Assembly (NCBI GenBank): GCA_041641375.1
Contig: JBEPYM010000111.1
Coordinates: 1 to 12,290 of the forward strand
DNA: 12,290 nt
Direction of reading: 5' to 3'
Source: Paenibacillus_AK sp041641375
Lineage (GTDB): Bacteria > Bacillota > Bacilli > Paenibacillales > YIM-B00363
Position numbers and translations under genes: made by a program. The first letter of the stretch is position 1. Each line of letters starts with the position of its first letter. The notes beneath the pieces were generated by a model. It was not told the DNA's origin, did not search any database, and saw nothing but the letters and a program-made list of their open reading frames with translations. Shown here piece after piece: positions 12,002-12,290 of this stretch.

Positions 12002-12290
12002 ATGTTAGACCGATTCGTTAATGAAGGTATGAAGGGCAAGAGCGAAGCGACAGTAAAGACCTACCGCCACGCTTTAGGGCAGTTCGCGGAGTGGTTGGAC
12101 GGTGCAGGGGCAACACTGGAGGACTTTAGCCGTTCAGATGTTCAACAGTACATAAACTATATGGCAAGCAAGAAAATGACAGCCGCCACCATGAACAAAG
12201 TATTTAATGCCATTCGGAAGTTCTGCAAGTGGGCGAAGAAACCGGACTGCATCGAAGACATTCATATTGTGAAGGCTCCCGACTATAAGC
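12002..12290 (+). CDS. Tyrosine recombinase/phage integrase, N-terminal part
   Basis: The first 96 residues are visible before the window ends. They form the alpha-helical SAM-like core-binding domain of tyrosine recombinases: MLDRFVNEGMKGKSEATVKTY (start), RHALGQFAEWLDGAGATLED, DVQQYINYMASKKMTAATMN, then KVFNAIRKFCKWAKKPDCIED. The catalytic domain, with the R-H-R-Y residues, lies off-window. ATG 12002 is chosen because AAGGGGG (11987-11993) is 8 bases upstream. The same frame stays open to ATG 11933, which would add 23 residues but has no well-placed SD. The family cuts and rejoins DNA for integration, excision or dimer resolution. It could act as a resolvase for the element or belong to a second, nested element. 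Confidence 0.88.
   Translation, partial: MLDRFVNEGMKGKSEATVKTYRHALGQFAEWLDGAGATLEDFSRSDVQQYINYMASKKMTAATMNKVFNAIRKFCKWAKKPDCIEDIHIVKAPDYK

Larger units (their letters stand above)
7017..12290. mobile_element. Integrative element inserted at rlmCD, left part
   Basis: From 7017 onward base composition falls visibly, and the genes change to recombinases, small HTH proteins and repeats, with no housekeeping gene up to the window edge. Contents: a serine recombinase with two small coupled ORFs, four excisionase-like HTH genes, a HTH_36 protein, a repeat-dense region, a ribbon-helix-helix-like protein and a tyrosine recombinase. No conjugation, capsid or cargo gene is seen, so ICE, prophage, mobilisable island and satellite all remain possible. 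The right boundary is outside the window, and two nested elements are possible because there are two recombinases. Confidence 0.8.

Overview
The window looks like a chromosomal segment of a moderately GC-rich Paenibacillaceae-type Firmicute (Paenibacillus or Cohnella-like). This is inferred from Bacillota-style Shine-Dalgarno sites and from a gene set resembling the yerB-yerC and dgkB-rlmCD neighbourhood of Bacillus, not from a marker gene. At about position 7017 it switches abruptly into an AT-richer mobile element that runs off the right edge. A 10-base run of N (8788-8797) shows that this is a scaffolded draft.

Chromosomal part (1-7016). The C-terminus of a YerB-like DUF3048 protein (1-483, +) converges through a long hairpin on a membrane-bound diguanylate cyclase (526-2322, -) that is split by one in-frame TAA. 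Next come a Tyr/Gly/Arg-rich YqfQ-like protein (2451-2975, -), the TrpR-like regulator YerC (3294-3584, +) with its own terminator, and a tightly packed set with its own promoter: a CbiX/SirB-type chelatase-fold protein, diacylglycerol kinase DgkB, and the 23S rRNA m5U methyltransferase RlmCD. The last three overlap by 29 and 4 bases.

Mobile part (7017-12290, incomplete). A large serine recombinase lies antiparallel to rlmCD, with only 3 bp between the two stop codons, so the element sits exactly at the 3' end of rlmCD. Upstream of the recombinase, and translationally coupled to it, are two tandemly duplicated small ORFs. Reading the other way is a run of small excisionase/MerR-like helix-turn-helix proteins (9283, 9464, 9651, 10116) ending in a HTH_36-type protein (10304-10924) of the kind common in plasmid and phage replication modules. 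That gene is followed by about 230 bp dense in inverted and direct repeats that resembles a replication or partition site. A convergent ribbon-helix-helix-like protein (11233-11730, -) has an inverted-repeat operator on its promoter. A tyrosine recombinase (12002 to edge, +) is preceded by a promoter and exact 13-bp repeats.

Taken together, the right half reads as the recombination, control and possible replication module of an integrative element carrying both a serine and a tyrosine recombinase. No cargo, conjugation or phage structural genes are visible here. The most interesting unexplained items are the duplicated small ORFs coupled to the serine recombinase, the repeat cluster at 10922-11151, the 13-bp repeats before the tyrosine recombinase, and the stacked HTH genes.
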